NCBI GenBank assembly: GCA_016700335.1
Contig: CP065014.1
Coordinates: 1,773,001-1,837,000 of the forward strand
Source of the DNA: Chlorobiota bacterium
GTDB taxonomy: Bacteria; Bacteroidota; Ignavibacteria; OLB7
DNA length: 64,000 bases
Direction: 5' to 3'
The position numbers were made by a program, and so were the translations under genes. Below, piece by piece: positions 8,859 to 17,982 of the stretch. Positions within the stretch are counted from its first letter, which is position 1, and the number at the start of each line of letters is the position of its first letter. Under the pieces are notes generated by a model, which worked only from the letters and a program-made list of their open reading frames with translations, was not told the DNA's origin and searched no databases.

Positions 8859-9737
8859 ATGAATTATTCAAATTTTCCTGATCTAAATTTATGGCGAAGA
8901 GGTAAAGTACGTGATGTCTATGATTTAGATGGTAATCTACTTGTTATTGCAACTGATAGAATTAGTGCTTTTGATGTTGTTATGAATGATCCAATTCCAG
9001 ACAAAGGAAAAGTGTTAACTAAAATCTCACTTAACTGGTTTAATCAACTTTCTTCAATAGTACCTAACCATTTAATATCTAGCAATATTAATCATTTTCC
9101 AGAGCCTTGTTCTAAATATAAGAATGAACTTGAAGGAAGGTCAATGTATGTAAAAAAGGCTAAACCTTTCCCAGTTGAGTGCATTGTAAGAGGTTATTTA
9201 TCTGGATCTGGTTGGAATGAATACAAAAAAACTAATTGTGTTTGTGGGATCAAATTAGATGATGGATTATTGCTTTCAAGCAAATTGAAGAGTCCTATTT
9301 TTACACCTTCAACTAAAGCTGAAGAAGGTCATGATAAAAATATATCATTTGAAGAAATGAAAAATCTAATTGGAGAAAATGAATCAAACAAATTAAAATA
9401 TTACTCTTTAAATTTATACAATAGAGCTTTTCAAATCGCAATTGAGAAAGGAATAATTATTGCTGATACTAAATTTGAATTTGGTATTGATGAAAATGGA
9501 AAAATTATCTTAATTGATGAGATATTAACCCCTGACTCATCCAGATTTTGGCCTTTAGATGAATATAAATTAGGCATAGAACAACCAAGTTTTGATAAAC
9601 AATTTCTTAGAAATTATTTAGAAAGTATCTCATGGGATAAAAATCCTCCTCCCCCACCTTTACCAGATTATATTATAAATGGAACGCAGAAAAAGTATTT
9701 TGAGGCTTTGAATAAATTTGGACTTTTCTTAGATTAA
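8859..9737 (+). CDS. purC: phosphoribosylaminoimidazole-succinocarboxamide synthase
   Basis: SAICAR synthetase of purine biosynthesis: it joins aspartate to CAIR using ATP. 292 residues, in the size range of the longer, yeast-like form. Motifs include GKVRDVYDL near the N-terminus, ATDRISAFDVVM, VECIVRGYLSGSGWNEY, EEGHDKNISFEE and LIDEILTPDSSRFW. It is divergent from greA and followed by a short AT-rich gap with no clear terminator. No other pur genes are nearby. Confidence 0.95.
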   Translation: MNYSNFPDLNLWRRGKVRDVYDLDGNLLVIATDRISAFDVVMNDPIPDKGKVLTKISLNWFNQLSSIVPNHLISSNINHFPEPCSKYKNELEGRSMYVKKAKPFPVECIVRGYLSGSGWNEYKKTNCVCGIKLDDGLLLSSKLKSPIFTPSTKAEEGHDKNISFEEMKNLIGENESNKLKYYSLNLYNRAFQIAIEKGIIIADTKFEFGIDENGKIILIDEILTPDSSRFWPLDEYKLGIEQPSFDKQFLRNYLESISWDKNPPPPPLPDYIINGTQKKYFEALNKFGLFLD

Positions 9738-9806
9738 TTTAGAAATCAAAAAAATTTCAATAGTGACTTAATAATTAATTTTTACGTATTAATCTTAATA
9801 GATATT

Positions 9807-11327
9807 TCATACAAACAAATTTTTAGAAAAATCTTCAAACAAGTTTTTATCTTTTTTATGATAAAATGAATTAGTGTTCTTAATTGTTAAATAGTCTGAA
9901 GACCATTCTTCATGATTTAAAGCAATTTCTTTAATAGCATAAATTATAATATTTATTTCTTCGTTAGTTGTTGTAGGATGAATTGAAATTCTTATCCAAC
10001 CTGGTTTTTTTAGCCATTCACCACTAATGTATTTGGTAATTATCTCATTAGATTCTTCTTGATTAAAATGTAATAAATAATGCCCATATGTTCCTGCACA
10101 TGAGCATCCACCTCTCGCCTGAATGCCCCATCTGTCATTTAACATTTTTACTCCTAAATTGAAATGTAAATTATCAATATAGAATGAAATAATACCTTGT
10201 CTATTTCTATGTTCATTTGCAAGAACATGGAGATTTGGAATTTTATCTAATTCTTTAAATAGTATTTCTAATAACTCATCTTCCCTTTCTTTCATTTTTT
10301 TAACATCCATTTTATCTTTCAATTTGATGCTCATTGCAGTCCTAAAAGCTTGAAGGAATGCTGGTGTTCCTCCATCTTCCCTTGCTTGAATATCATCAAA
10401 ATACTCTCTTCCACCCCAAGGATTTGTCCATTCAACTGTACCACCCCCAGGGTGATCTGGAATCTGATTTTTATACAAACTTTTACTAAAAACTAAAACT
10501 CCTGAAGTGCCCGGACCTCCAAGAAATTTATGAGGAGAAAAATATACTGCATCAAGATTTTGATTCTGGTTTTCTGGATGCATATTAACTTTAGTATAAG
10601 GAGCACTACATGCAAAATCAACAAAACATAATCCATTGTAAAAATGTATTAGCTCGGCAATTTGATAATACGGAGTTTTGATTCCTGTAACATTTGAACA
10701 AGCAGTAATAGCTGCAATTTTAAATTTCCTATCTGAGAATTTTTCAATTTCATTTTTAAAATTTTCCAAACTTACTAATCCATTTTCATCAGGATCAACA
10801 ACAACCACATCTGCAATAGTTTCTAACCAACTAGTCTGATTAGAGTGATGTTCCATATGTGTAACAAATACAACTGGTGTTTCTTCTTTAGAAAATACAA
10901 TTTTGTTCTTATAAGCTTCATGAATTTTAAAACCTAAAATCCTCTGAAATTTATTTACAACTCCAGTCATACCAGAACCATCACAAATTATAACATCTTC
11001 ATCAGAACCTCCAACATGATCTTTTATAATATGAAGTGCTTCATGATATGCAGTTGTCATTAACATTCCAGTAAATGTTGTTTCACTATGAGTGTTTGCA
11101 ACCATTGGGTAAACATCATTCATCATTTTATCTTCAATTGTTTTATACATTCTTCCACTAGCTGTCCAATCTGTATATATAAGTGGCTTGATACCATATG
11201 GAGTCTCAATTTTAGCTTCAATTCCAATAATATTATTTCTAAATTTTTGAAAATACTCTTCTAATGTTTGATGAACAAATTGATTTTCAATTTTATTTTC
11301 AACTGAAGCTATCTCATTTACATTCAT
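9807..11327 (-). CDS. class V aminotransferase-fold PLP enzyme (cysteine desulfurase-like)
   Basis: 506 residues. The fold-type I PLP site is visible: CDGSGMTGV for the phosphate cup, THMEHHSNQTSW, DFACSAP with the ring-stacking aspartate, and the Schiff-base lysine in YFSPHKFLGGPG. It is about 100 residues longer than SufS/CsdA. In the region that holds the catalytic cysteine loop of desulfurases it has RGGCSCAGTYGHY. A sulfur- or selenium-transferring lyase is likely, but the substrate is not certain. It is last in a minus-strand cluster starting with nanE. Confidence 0.75.
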   Translation of the reverse strand: MNVNEIASVENKIENQFVHQTLEEYFQKFRNNIIGIEAKIETPYGIKPLIYTDWTASGRMYKTIEDKMMNDVYPMVANTHSETTFTGMLMTTAYHEALHIIKDHVGGSDEDVIICDGSGMTGVVNKFQRILGFKIHEAYKNKIVFSKEETPVVFVTHMEHHSNQTSWLETIADVVVVDPDENGLVSLENFKNEIEKFSDRKFKIAAITACSNVTGIKTPYYQIAELIHFYNGLCFVDFACSAPYTKVNMHPENQNQNLDAVYFSPHKFLGGPGTSGVLVFSKSLYKNQIPDHPGGGTVEWTNPWGGREYFDDIQAREDGGTPAFLQAFRTAMSIKLKDKMDVKKMKEREDELLEILFKELDKIPNLHVLANEHRNRQGIISFYIDNLHFNLGVKMLNDRWGIQARGGCSCAGTYGHYLLHFNQEESNEIITKYISGEWLKKPGWIRISIHPTTTNEEINIIIYAIKEIALNHEEWSSDYLTIKNTNSFYHKKDKNLFEDFSKNLFV

Positions 11328-11383
11328 GTTAAATAAAAATATTTTGAATAAAATATTTACTCAAATAATCTAAAAATTTAAGT

Positions 11384-11797
11384 TTATAAATTTTCAAATT
11401 TCCTTTTAAGTAAAGCTATTGCATAATTATAATCTAATTCTGTTTTTAAGTATAAACTAATCCAATTTGAATCTTTAAAAATATGATGTTTTGTTGCTAT
11501 TCCATCATTCAGTATTCCTAAATAATCATCATTTTTAACTATCATATCAACAAGTCCATTCCCATGTAGATGGCACAATTCCTTATTATTTATGTTGAAT
11601 TGTAAACCTCCATATTTATGTAGTACTCTTTTTACATTTTTCCATTCTAACAACTCAGTTTCTAATTTTGAAATTAAATTGTAAATATTATTACGAAAAA
11701 TAAAACTATATAAAATCAATAATAGGTCAAACACCAAAGGAATTAAAGGAATATTTTTTAAAAAAGAAAAATGTTTGACAATTAGATTAAAGTACAT
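11384..11797 (-). CDS. luciferase-domain family small protein
   Basis: 137 residues: an N-terminal hydrophobic segment (about 15-35) and then a domain with HKYGGLQFNINNKELCHLHGNG, KHHIFKDSNWIS and a terminal AIALLKRKFE. This pattern matches, from memory, the small luciferase-like domain family (PF17648). The name comes from a region of some luciferases and says nothing about light emission. Its start overlaps the end of the upstream membrane SRPBCC gene by 11 bp, so the two are translationally linked. Confidence 0.6.
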   Translation of the reverse strand: MYFNLIVKHFSFLKNIPLIPLVFDLLLILYSFIFRNNIYNLISKLETELLEWKNVKRVLHKYGGLQFNINNKELCHLHGNGLVDMIVKNDDYLGILNDGIATKHHIFKDSNWISLYLKTELDYNYAIALLKRKFENL

Positions 11798-12734
11798 TTT
11801 TTTCTGATAAATTTTTGATATGTTCCATTGCTCTTAAATGAACATTTCTTGTTATACTTTCAGCCCAATAATTAAAATACCATGCAGGATATACTCTTAA
11901 TTTATACCAACTAGTACCTGTTAATGTTGTGGAACCATTTCCATTATCTTTTAAAACAAATTGCCCCTTCTGAATTTCTAAATGTCCAATAATTTCAGGG
12001 TCTTTGGGTTGTGAAGTAATCCTAAAAGTAAGTCTTTGATTTGGAATATATTCATCCATATATTCATTAAAAACAGCTCCATTACTGAAAATACAATTTC
12101 TTTTTTCTCCTTGAGCAAATCCAGTTACGGTGGTTGCAATTGGCATAGGTAAGCCAATATCAAACATCCAAAACTTTGATGGTTCATTAATAGAATCATA
12201 TGCTGCCACATTCTTCCAAACTTTTTCAACAGGTGAATTTATAATAATAGAATCTGAAACTGATGTTTGAAAATTATGAATTGCAAATGCATCATAAATA
12301 AATAGCAATAAGAACATTAGAATAAAACTAACATTAACTTTATTATTTCTTTTTATCAAAATTATTTTCCCAAAGTATTGCCCTAACATCATCATTGCTA
12401 ATATTATTGGAGAAACAATTAGCAAACAAATAGCACCTTCTTTTAAAATCAGAAAACATAAGGCAATAGCAATTAAAAATGTAATTAATAACAAATCAAT
12501 ATCTTTAAAAAATTTTATTTTCAAAGTATTTTCTTCATTTTTATTTTCCCAAAAAAAAGGAGTTATTAAACCCATGATTATTGGAGTTAAAATAAAATCT
12601 AAAGTAATATAAATTGAATTATTATCTATTTGTTCACTTTTTACAAGAACAATTCCAAGCCATACCATAAGAACCCCTAAGAGATTTGATATGATAATTC
12701 CTGATGCAATTCGTTTGATATTATCTTTTCTCAT
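11787..12734 (-). CDS. membrane protein with C-terminal SRPBCC (START-like) domain
   Basis: 315 residues. The first 150 hold four or more hydrophobic segments (GIIISNLLGVLMVWLGIVLV, FILTPIIMGLITPFF, LITFLIAIALCFLIL, ILMFLLLFIYDAF). From about 165 on, SPVEKVWKNVAAYDSINEP, a beta-rich body and a long C-terminal helix fit the SRPBCC/polyketide-cyclase ligand-binding fold. A membrane-fused ligand-binding domain is plausible. The ligand is unknown. It overlaps the luciferase-domain gene downstream. Confidence 0.65.
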   Translation of the reverse strand: MRKDNIKRIASGIIISNLLGVLMVWLGIVLVKSEQIDNNSIYITLDFILTPIIMGLITPFFWENKNEENTLKIKFFKDIDLLLITFLIAIALCFLILKEGAICLLIVSPIILAMMMLGQYFGKIILIKRNNKVNVSFILMFLLLFIYDAFAIHNFQTSVSDSIIINSPVEKVWKNVAAYDSINEPSKFWMFDIGLPMPIATTVTGFAQGEKRNCIFSNGAVFNEYMDEYIPNQRLTFRITSQPKDPEIIGHLEIQKGQFVLKDNGNGSTTLTGTSWYKLRVYPAWYFNYWAESITRNVHLRAMEHIKNLSEKNVL

Positions 12735-12776
12735 ATAATTGTTAACTTGTTTTATGCAGTTAAAATAATAATAAAA

Positions 12777-13478
12777 TCAATTTATAACTCTAGAAATTGA
12801 ATCTGAAAACAATTGTGATATAATCCTTGGTCTTGTTATTGCAGCACCTACTATACATGAATATGCACCATTTTTAATAGCTTCCACTGCTTCTTCAATT
12901 GTGAAAATAAACCCTTCTGCTAAAATTGGTACTTTAACTGTTATGGATAATTTATTTATTAACTTAAAATATTCTTGTGTTGAATGAGCTAGTTCAATTG
13001 TTTCTGGCGTTCTACCGAAAAGTACTGTTGATATTGCGTTCGCACCAGCTTCAGCTGCTAACACACCTTCTTCGAATGTAGATATATCAGCTAACAAAAT
13101 TAATTTTGGATATAAATCTCTAATATCTTTAAAAAATTTTGAACCAGTTGATAAATCTGGTCGAATTCTTTTTGTTGCATCAATTGCAATAACATTTGAA
13201 CCAGATCTTATCAATTTATCTATAGCTGACACATTTGGAGTAGAGACAATTTGATCATCTAATTGTTTTTCACGAATACAACCAATAATAGGAAGTTTGG
13301 AGGAAGCTCTAATTTCCTGTATATTTAAAACACCATCAGCTCTAACAGCTATTGCACCTCCTTTTTCAGCTGCAACAGCAAACAAAGCACAATGTTGTGG
13401 CGTATAAAATGGTTCTTTATTGTCAAGTTGGCAACTTACAATTAATCCTTTAGGAATTATATCTTTAAAAAGAATCAA
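12777..13478 (-). CDS. nanE: N-acylmannosamine-6-phosphate 2-epimerase (NanE type)
   Basis: 233 residues with the NanE TIM-barrel pattern: KGLIVSCQLDNKEPFY at the N-terminus, GAIAVRADGVLNI, LPIIGCIRE, VIAIDATKR, LLADISTFEEG and PILAEGFI. It interconverts ManNAc-6-P and GlcNAc-6-P in sialic acid or amino-sugar catabolism. The only standard start is a TTG at 13478; the frame has no ATG back to the preceding stop. No nanA or nanK is nearby, although a sialidase-like gene lies at 4.7 kb. First gene of a minus-strand cluster. Confidence 0.85.
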   Translation of the reverse strand: MILFKDIIPKGLIVSCQLDNKEPFYTPQHCALFAVAAEKGGAIAVRADGVLNIQEIRASSKLPIIGCIREKQLDDQIVSTPNVSAIDKLIRSGSNVIAIDATKRIRPDLSTGSKFFKDIRDLYPKLILLADISTFEEGVLAAEAGANAISTVLFGRTPETIELAHSTQEYFKLINKLSITVKVPILAEGFIFTIEEAVEAIKNGAYSCIVGAAITRPRIISQLFSDSISRVIN

Positions 13479-13589
13479 ATTTAATATATAATGTTTTTGT
13501 TATTACACAAAATTAGCAATTATAATATGAGTATTGATTTCTAATTAAATAAATGTTTCTTATTTTCACAACTGATATTTTTCAATAAT

Positions 13590-14678
13590 ATGATTAAATT
13601 AAAACATTCATTACATTACATATTTCACCTAATCATTTTTTCGATAATTTTAATAGGTTGTGTAAAAGACCCATTATTTAACAATGATTTAATTCCTACA
13701 ACAGATTTTAATAATGGTGTTCTAGTAGTAAATGAAGGACCAAAAGGAAAAGAAATTGCAAGTTTAACTTATTATAATCCTAATGATAACGTAGTTATCC
13801 AAAATTATTTCACTTATAAGAATTCATTTTTAAAATTAGGAGATTTAGCTAATGATATCTGTATAGTTAATGATAAATGTATTGTACCAGTAGCTGGATC
13901 AGGGGTTCTCCAAGTAATAAGTTTACCAGATGGTTTAACAAAAGGTTTAATAACTTTTCCCAAAAATTCATTTCCAAATAGAATATTAAAAAAGAACGAT
14001 TCTATAGTTTTTGTTACATGTAATAATGGTGATTTATTAGTTGAAGTTAATTTAAATAAATATGAAATTACTAAAATAGTAAATACTCCACCAGCACCAG
14101 AAGCTATGGCAATTGTATATAACAAACTAATAGTATTAAATTCTGGTTATGGAAACTTGAGGCAAAAGGAAGTAAATGCTAGTACTTTTTCAATTTATAA
14201 TTTGAATGATTTATCTCTAATAAAAAATGTTCCAACGAGTATAAATCCTACTCAATTAATATTTCTAAAATCAAATGGTAAATTTTATATCCAATCAGTT
14301 TCAATAGATAATTCATCTAGTGAATTCATTGAATATAATGGTTTAACTTTTGATAAAGAAAGAACTTGGTTTTTTAAACAAAGTTTAAGTTTAAGACATC
14401 CTTTTTGTATTGATAGTGTAAATCAAAAAGCTTATATATTAGGAATTGATGGTGTTCTTGCTATAAATTTATTTTCACAGAATTCACAGATTTCTAATTT
14501 TGTTAATAATATAAAAAATACAACTGCAATTGATATTTCACCAAACGGAGAAATTTATGTTGCACAAATTGATGCATTAGCTTCTGGATTAGGTAAAATC
14601 TATAGATATAATAATTCTGGTGAATTAGTTTACCAATTCAATGCTGGAATTTACCCTGGTGCTTTTGGATTTTATTAG
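13590..14678 (+). CDS. lipoprotein with YncE/DUF5074-like beta-propeller
   Basis: 362 residues. The signal ends in a lipobox, IILIGC, with Cys24 as the lipidated residue. The rest is repeated beta-propeller strands (VLVVNEGPKGKEIASLTYYNPN, PEAMAIVYNKLIVLNSGYG, DISPNGEIYVAQIDAL) typical of the YncE/DUF5074 group of Bacteroidota surface lipoproteins. Function unknown; such proteins often sit near uptake systems, but none is adjacent here. It is divergent from nanE. Confidence 0.65.
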   Translation: MIKLKHSLHYIFHLIIFSIILIGCVKDPLFNNDLIPTTDFNNGVLVVNEGPKGKEIASLTYYNPNDNVVIQNYFTYKNSFLKLGDLANDICIVNDKCIVPVAGSGVLQVISLPDGLTKGLITFPKNSFPNRILKKNDSIVFVTCNNGDLLVEVNLNKYEITKIVNTPPAPEAMAIVYNKLIVLNSGYGNLRQKEVNASTFSIYNLNDLSLIKNVPTSINPTQLIFLKSNGKFYIQSVSIDNSSSEFIEYNGLTFDKERTWFFKQSLSLRHPFCIDSVNQKAYILGIDGVLAINLFSQNSQISNFVNNIKNTTAIDISPNGEIYVAQIDALASGLGKIYRYNNSGELVYQFNAGIYPGAFGFY

Positions 14679-14788
14679 AATTCAAATGTAATTATAAACT
14701 TTGATGTTGTATTATTATTCATAAAATTTGTATTTTACTCCTCACAATCAATCTTTTTTAAATTATTTTTTAACATAAACTATAGACT

Positions 14789-16351
14789 ATGGATAATAAT
14801 ATTTCACTTGAAACACCAATAGAAAAATTAAATCGTATTAGGGAAGAATCTCAACAAGGTGGAGGAGAAAAAAGAACTTTAGATCAACATAAAAAAGGAA
14901 AATTAACAGCTAAGGAAAGATTAGAAATTTTATTAGACGATTCTTCATTTATTGAAATAGATGCTTTTGTTAGGCATGGAAGCCATGATTTTGATTTAGA
15001 AAAACAACGCCCTTATGGTGATGGAGTTATAACTGGTACAGGTGAAATTAATGGAAGGTTAGTTTGTGTTTTCTCACAGGATTTTACAGTTTTTGGAGGT
15101 TCATTATCTCAATCACATGCTAAAAAGATTTGTAAAATAATGGACTTAGCTATGAAGATTGGAGCTCCAGTTATTGGGATAAATGATAGTGGTGGTGCTA
15201 GAATTCAAGAAGGTGTGGTATCGTTAGGTGGGTATGCTGATATTTTCTTAAGAAATACTTTAGCATCAGGAGTTATTCCTCAGATTAGTGCAATATTGGG
15301 TCCTTGTGCTGGTGGTGCAGTTTATTCACCAGCAATTACTGACTTTATTGTGATGACTAAACAAACTAGTTTTATGTTTGTAACTGGTCCTAATGTTGTG
15401 AAAACTGTTACTCATGAAGAGATTACACAGGAGGAACTTGGTGGAGCAGAAACTCATTCAGTAAAGTCTGGAGTAGCTCATTTAACTGCTGAAGACGAGG
15501 TTACTGCATTACTTTCAATAAGAAAAATGTTATCTTATATTCCACAAAATAATAAGGAAGTAACACCATTAATTAATTATGATTTTGAGAGTTCAAATGA
15601 AGATTACGTTTTAAACGCAATAGTTCCAGAAAATCCTAATAAACCATATGATATTAAAGAAGTAATTAATCGTGTTTCAGATGAAAAAAGTTTTTTTGAG
15701 ATTCAACCAGATTTTGCTCAAAATATTGTAATTGGATTTGCAAGAATATCTGGAAGATCAATAGGAATTGTTGCAAATCAACCCTCAATAATGGCAGGTG
15801 TTTTAGATATAGATGCTTCAGTTAAGGGGGCTAGGTTTGTAAGATTCTGTGATTGTTTCAATATCCCTTTAGTTGTTTTTGAAGATGTACCAGGTTTTTT
15901 ACCTGGAACAGATCAGGAATGGAAGGGTATTATAAAACATGGTGCTAAATTACTTTATGCATTTTGTGAAGCAACAGTGCCAAAGATTACAGTTATAACC
16001 AGAAAAGCTTATGGTGGTGCTTATGATGTAATGAATAGTAAACATATTAGAGGTGATTTTAATTACGCTTGGCCTACGGCTGAAATTGCAGTAATGGGAA
16101 GTAAAGGAGCTGCCGAAATTTTATTTAAAAAAGAAATTTCTTCATCAGAAAACCCAGAACTTGCTCTTTCATTGAGGGATATTGAATATAGGGATAAATT
16201 TGCAAATCCCTATTTAGCTGCTGAACATGGATACATAGATGATGTAATTGAACCTGCAAAAACTCGACAAATTTTAATTAATGCTTTAAAAATATTAGAG
16301 AATAAAAAGGATACAAACCCACAAAAGAAACATGGAAATATCCCACTTTAA
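14789..16351 (+). CDS. pccB: acyl-CoA carboxylase carboxyltransferase beta subunit (propionyl-CoA carboxylase type)
   Basis: 520 residues, two crotonase-like halves. It transfers the carboxyl group from biotin to propionyl-CoA (or a related acyl-CoA), feeding methylmalonyl-CoA. Motifs include the opening EKLNRIREESQQGGG, KLTAKERLEILLD, GINDSGGARIQEGV for the acyl-CoA oxyanion hole, GPCAGGAVYSPA, EDVPGFLPGTDQEW and RKAYGGAYDVM, and MGSKGAAEI. No biotin-carboxylase alpha subunit is adjacent. A bidirectional hairpin follows it. Confidence 0.92.
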   Translation: MDNNISLETPIEKLNRIREESQQGGGEKRTLDQHKKGKLTAKERLEILLDDSSFIEIDAFVRHGSHDFDLEKQRPYGDGVITGTGEINGRLVCVFSQDFTVFGGSLSQSHAKKICKIMDLAMKIGAPVIGINDSGGARIQEGVVSLGGYADIFLRNTLASGVIPQISAILGPCAGGAVYSPAITDFIVMTKQTSFMFVTGPNVVKTVTHEEITQEELGGAETHSVKSGVAHLTAEDEVTALLSIRKMLSYIPQNNKEVTPLINYDFESSNEDYVLNAIVPENPNKPYDIKEVINRVSDEKSFFEIQPDFAQNIVIGFARISGRSIGIVANQPSIMAGVLDIDASVKGARFVRFCDCFNIPLVVFEDVPGFLPGTDQEWKGIIKHGAKLLYAFCEATVPKITVITRKAYGGAYDVMNSKHIRGDFNYAWPTAEIAVMGSKGAAEILFKKEISSSENPELALSLRDIEYRDKFANPYLAAEHGYIDDVIEPAKTRQILINALKILENKKDTNPQKKHGNIPL

Positions 16352-16370
16352 TTAACTTGAAATTTATAAA

Positions 16371-16407
16371 AAAAAGCATTCAAAATCGAAATTATTGAAT
16401 GCTTTTT
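16371..16407. terminator. bidirectional intrinsic terminator between pccB and gdhA
   Basis: A perfect 13-bp stem (AAAAAGCATTCAA at 16371-16383 with TTGAATGCTTTTT at 16395-16407) has A and T tracts at its two feet, between two convergent genes. It can stop transcription from both sides. Confidence 0.85.
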
Positions 16408-16423
16408 AATTAATAAATAAATT

Positions 16424-17860
16424 TTAAGGGAAAATACCTAACTCCATGTAAGACTGTGCTATTCTGTCTATAGCCAATACAAAAGAAGCAGTTCTTAATT
16501 CTTTAACTTTCTTTCTTGATGCATAAGTTTCAAATAAATCATTGTATGCATTTATCATAGTTTCCTCTAAGCCAGAATCAACTAAATCAAATTCATCTGC
16601 ACCATGATTTAAAACTGATCTTTCAGCCTGACTTAAAGTCCCTTTTGTAAGCCTTTCAACAGCTGTTACAATAGCTGATTTTGAATTAGCATCATGTCTT
16701 TTGCCAATTCTACCAAAACCAACATGAGATATATTTTTCAACCATTCAAAATAACTTACAGTAACTCCACCTGCATTTAAATATGCATCTGGAATTATAA
16801 ATATTCCTCTTTTTAATAATATATCTTCAGCCTCAGCAGAGACAGGTCCGTTAGCACCTTCTGCAATCATTTTAGCTTTAATCTTATGAGCATTTTCAGC
16901 TGTGATTTGATTCTCCAATGCTGCTGGAACTAATATATCACATTCTTGTTCTAATAACAATGATCCAACTTTAAAACTCTTTGCATTTTTAAAATTCAAT
17001 ATCGATCCTGTATCTTTCCTATGATTAAAAACTGCATCAATATCTAATCCATTTTTATCATATATTCCACCTTCATACTCAGCAATTCCAACAATTACTC
17101 CACCACCTTCTTGTAAGTTTTTAGCTGACCAATAACCTACATTTCCAAGTCCTTGAACGATAATTTTCTTTCCATCTAATCCTTGATTTAAACCAAAATA
17201 TTTTGCACTTTCTTTACTTGCTAAAGCCTCTCTTACTCCAAAAAATAGTCCTCTTCCAGTTGCTTGAGTTCTGCCATTAATCCCACCTTGTGAAACTGGC
17301 TTTCCTGTAACACATGCTAAAGCATCAATTTGACCAGGACAAACTGCCTGATAAGTATCAGCCATCCAAGCCATTTCGCGTGGACCTGTTCCATAATCTG
17401 GGGCTGGAACATCTATTGCGGGACCAATACAATTCCTTTTAATAAGCTCCATTGTGTATCTACGTGTAATTCTTTCTATCTCATCAACAGTATAATTTTT
17501 TGGGTCCATTGCAATTCCACCTTTCGCTCCTCCAAAAGGAACATCAACTATAGCACATTTATAAGTCATTAATGATGCTAAAGCAACAACTTCATCTTCG
17601 TTTACATAAGATGCATATCTTATTCCACCTTTTGTTGGTAATCGATGATGTGAATGTTGTGCACGCCAACCAGTGAAAACCTTTATTTCATTTCCAATTC
17701 TTACTGGGAATCTAACCATGTAAACTGAATTACACACTCGAATTTGATCAAGTAACCCTTTGGGATAATTAGTAGTTTCAGCAGCACGAATAAAATTCCT
17801 TTCAACAGTTTCATTAAAACTTAAATGAGTGTTAGTTGAAAGAGTTTTTTTTACAGACAT
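16424..17860 (-). CDS. gdhA: glutamate dehydrogenase (Glu/Leu/Phe/Val family)
   Basis: 478 residues. It converts glutamate to 2-oxoglutarate and ammonia, or the reverse. Landmarks are WRAQHSHHRLPTKGGIRY, the catalytic-lysine region VDVPFGGAKGGI, the substrate aspartate in DVPAPDYGTGPREM and the Rossmann IIVQGLGNVGYWSA of the NAD(P) domain. Assignment to glutamate dehydrogenase rather than leucine dehydrogenase rests on length and the KGG context. Cofactor preference is not settled by eye. Confidence 0.88.
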   Translation of the reverse strand: MSVKKTLSTNTHLSFNETVERNFIRAAETTNYPKGLLDQIRVCNSVYMVRFPVRIGNEIKVFTGWRAQHSHHRLPTKGGIRYASYVNEDEVVALASLMTYKCAIVDVPFGGAKGGIAMDPKNYTVDEIERITRRYTMELIKRNCIGPAIDVPAPDYGTGPREMAWMADTYQAVCPGQIDALACVTGKPVSQGGINGRTQATGRGLFFGVREALASKESAKYFGLNQGLDGKKIIVQGLGNVGYWSAKNLQEGGGVIVGIAEYEGGIYDKNGLDIDAVFNHRKDTGSILNFKNAKSFKVGSLLLEQECDILVPAALENQITAENAHKIKAKMIAEGANGPVSAEAEDILLKRGIFIIPDAYLNAGGVTVSYFEWLKNISHVGFGRIGKRHDANSKSAIVTAVERLTKGTLSQAERSVLNHGADEFDLVDSGLEETMINAYNDLFETYASRKKVKELRTASFVLAIDRIAQSYMELGIFP

Positions 17861-17982
17861 ATTAATTTAAAATTATAAAATATATAAAACTATCAATTAA
17901 AATTTACGAAGAAAAAACTTTTTAATTATTCCAAATCGTACTTAAATTCTTTAAATAAAACTTGAAAATATTTTTCATTTTT

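Noticed and set aside
12777..13478. Full sialic-acid catabolic operon
   Set aside because: Only nanE is present here; no lyase, kinase or transporter is adjacent, and the sialidase-like gene lies 6 kb away on the other strand.
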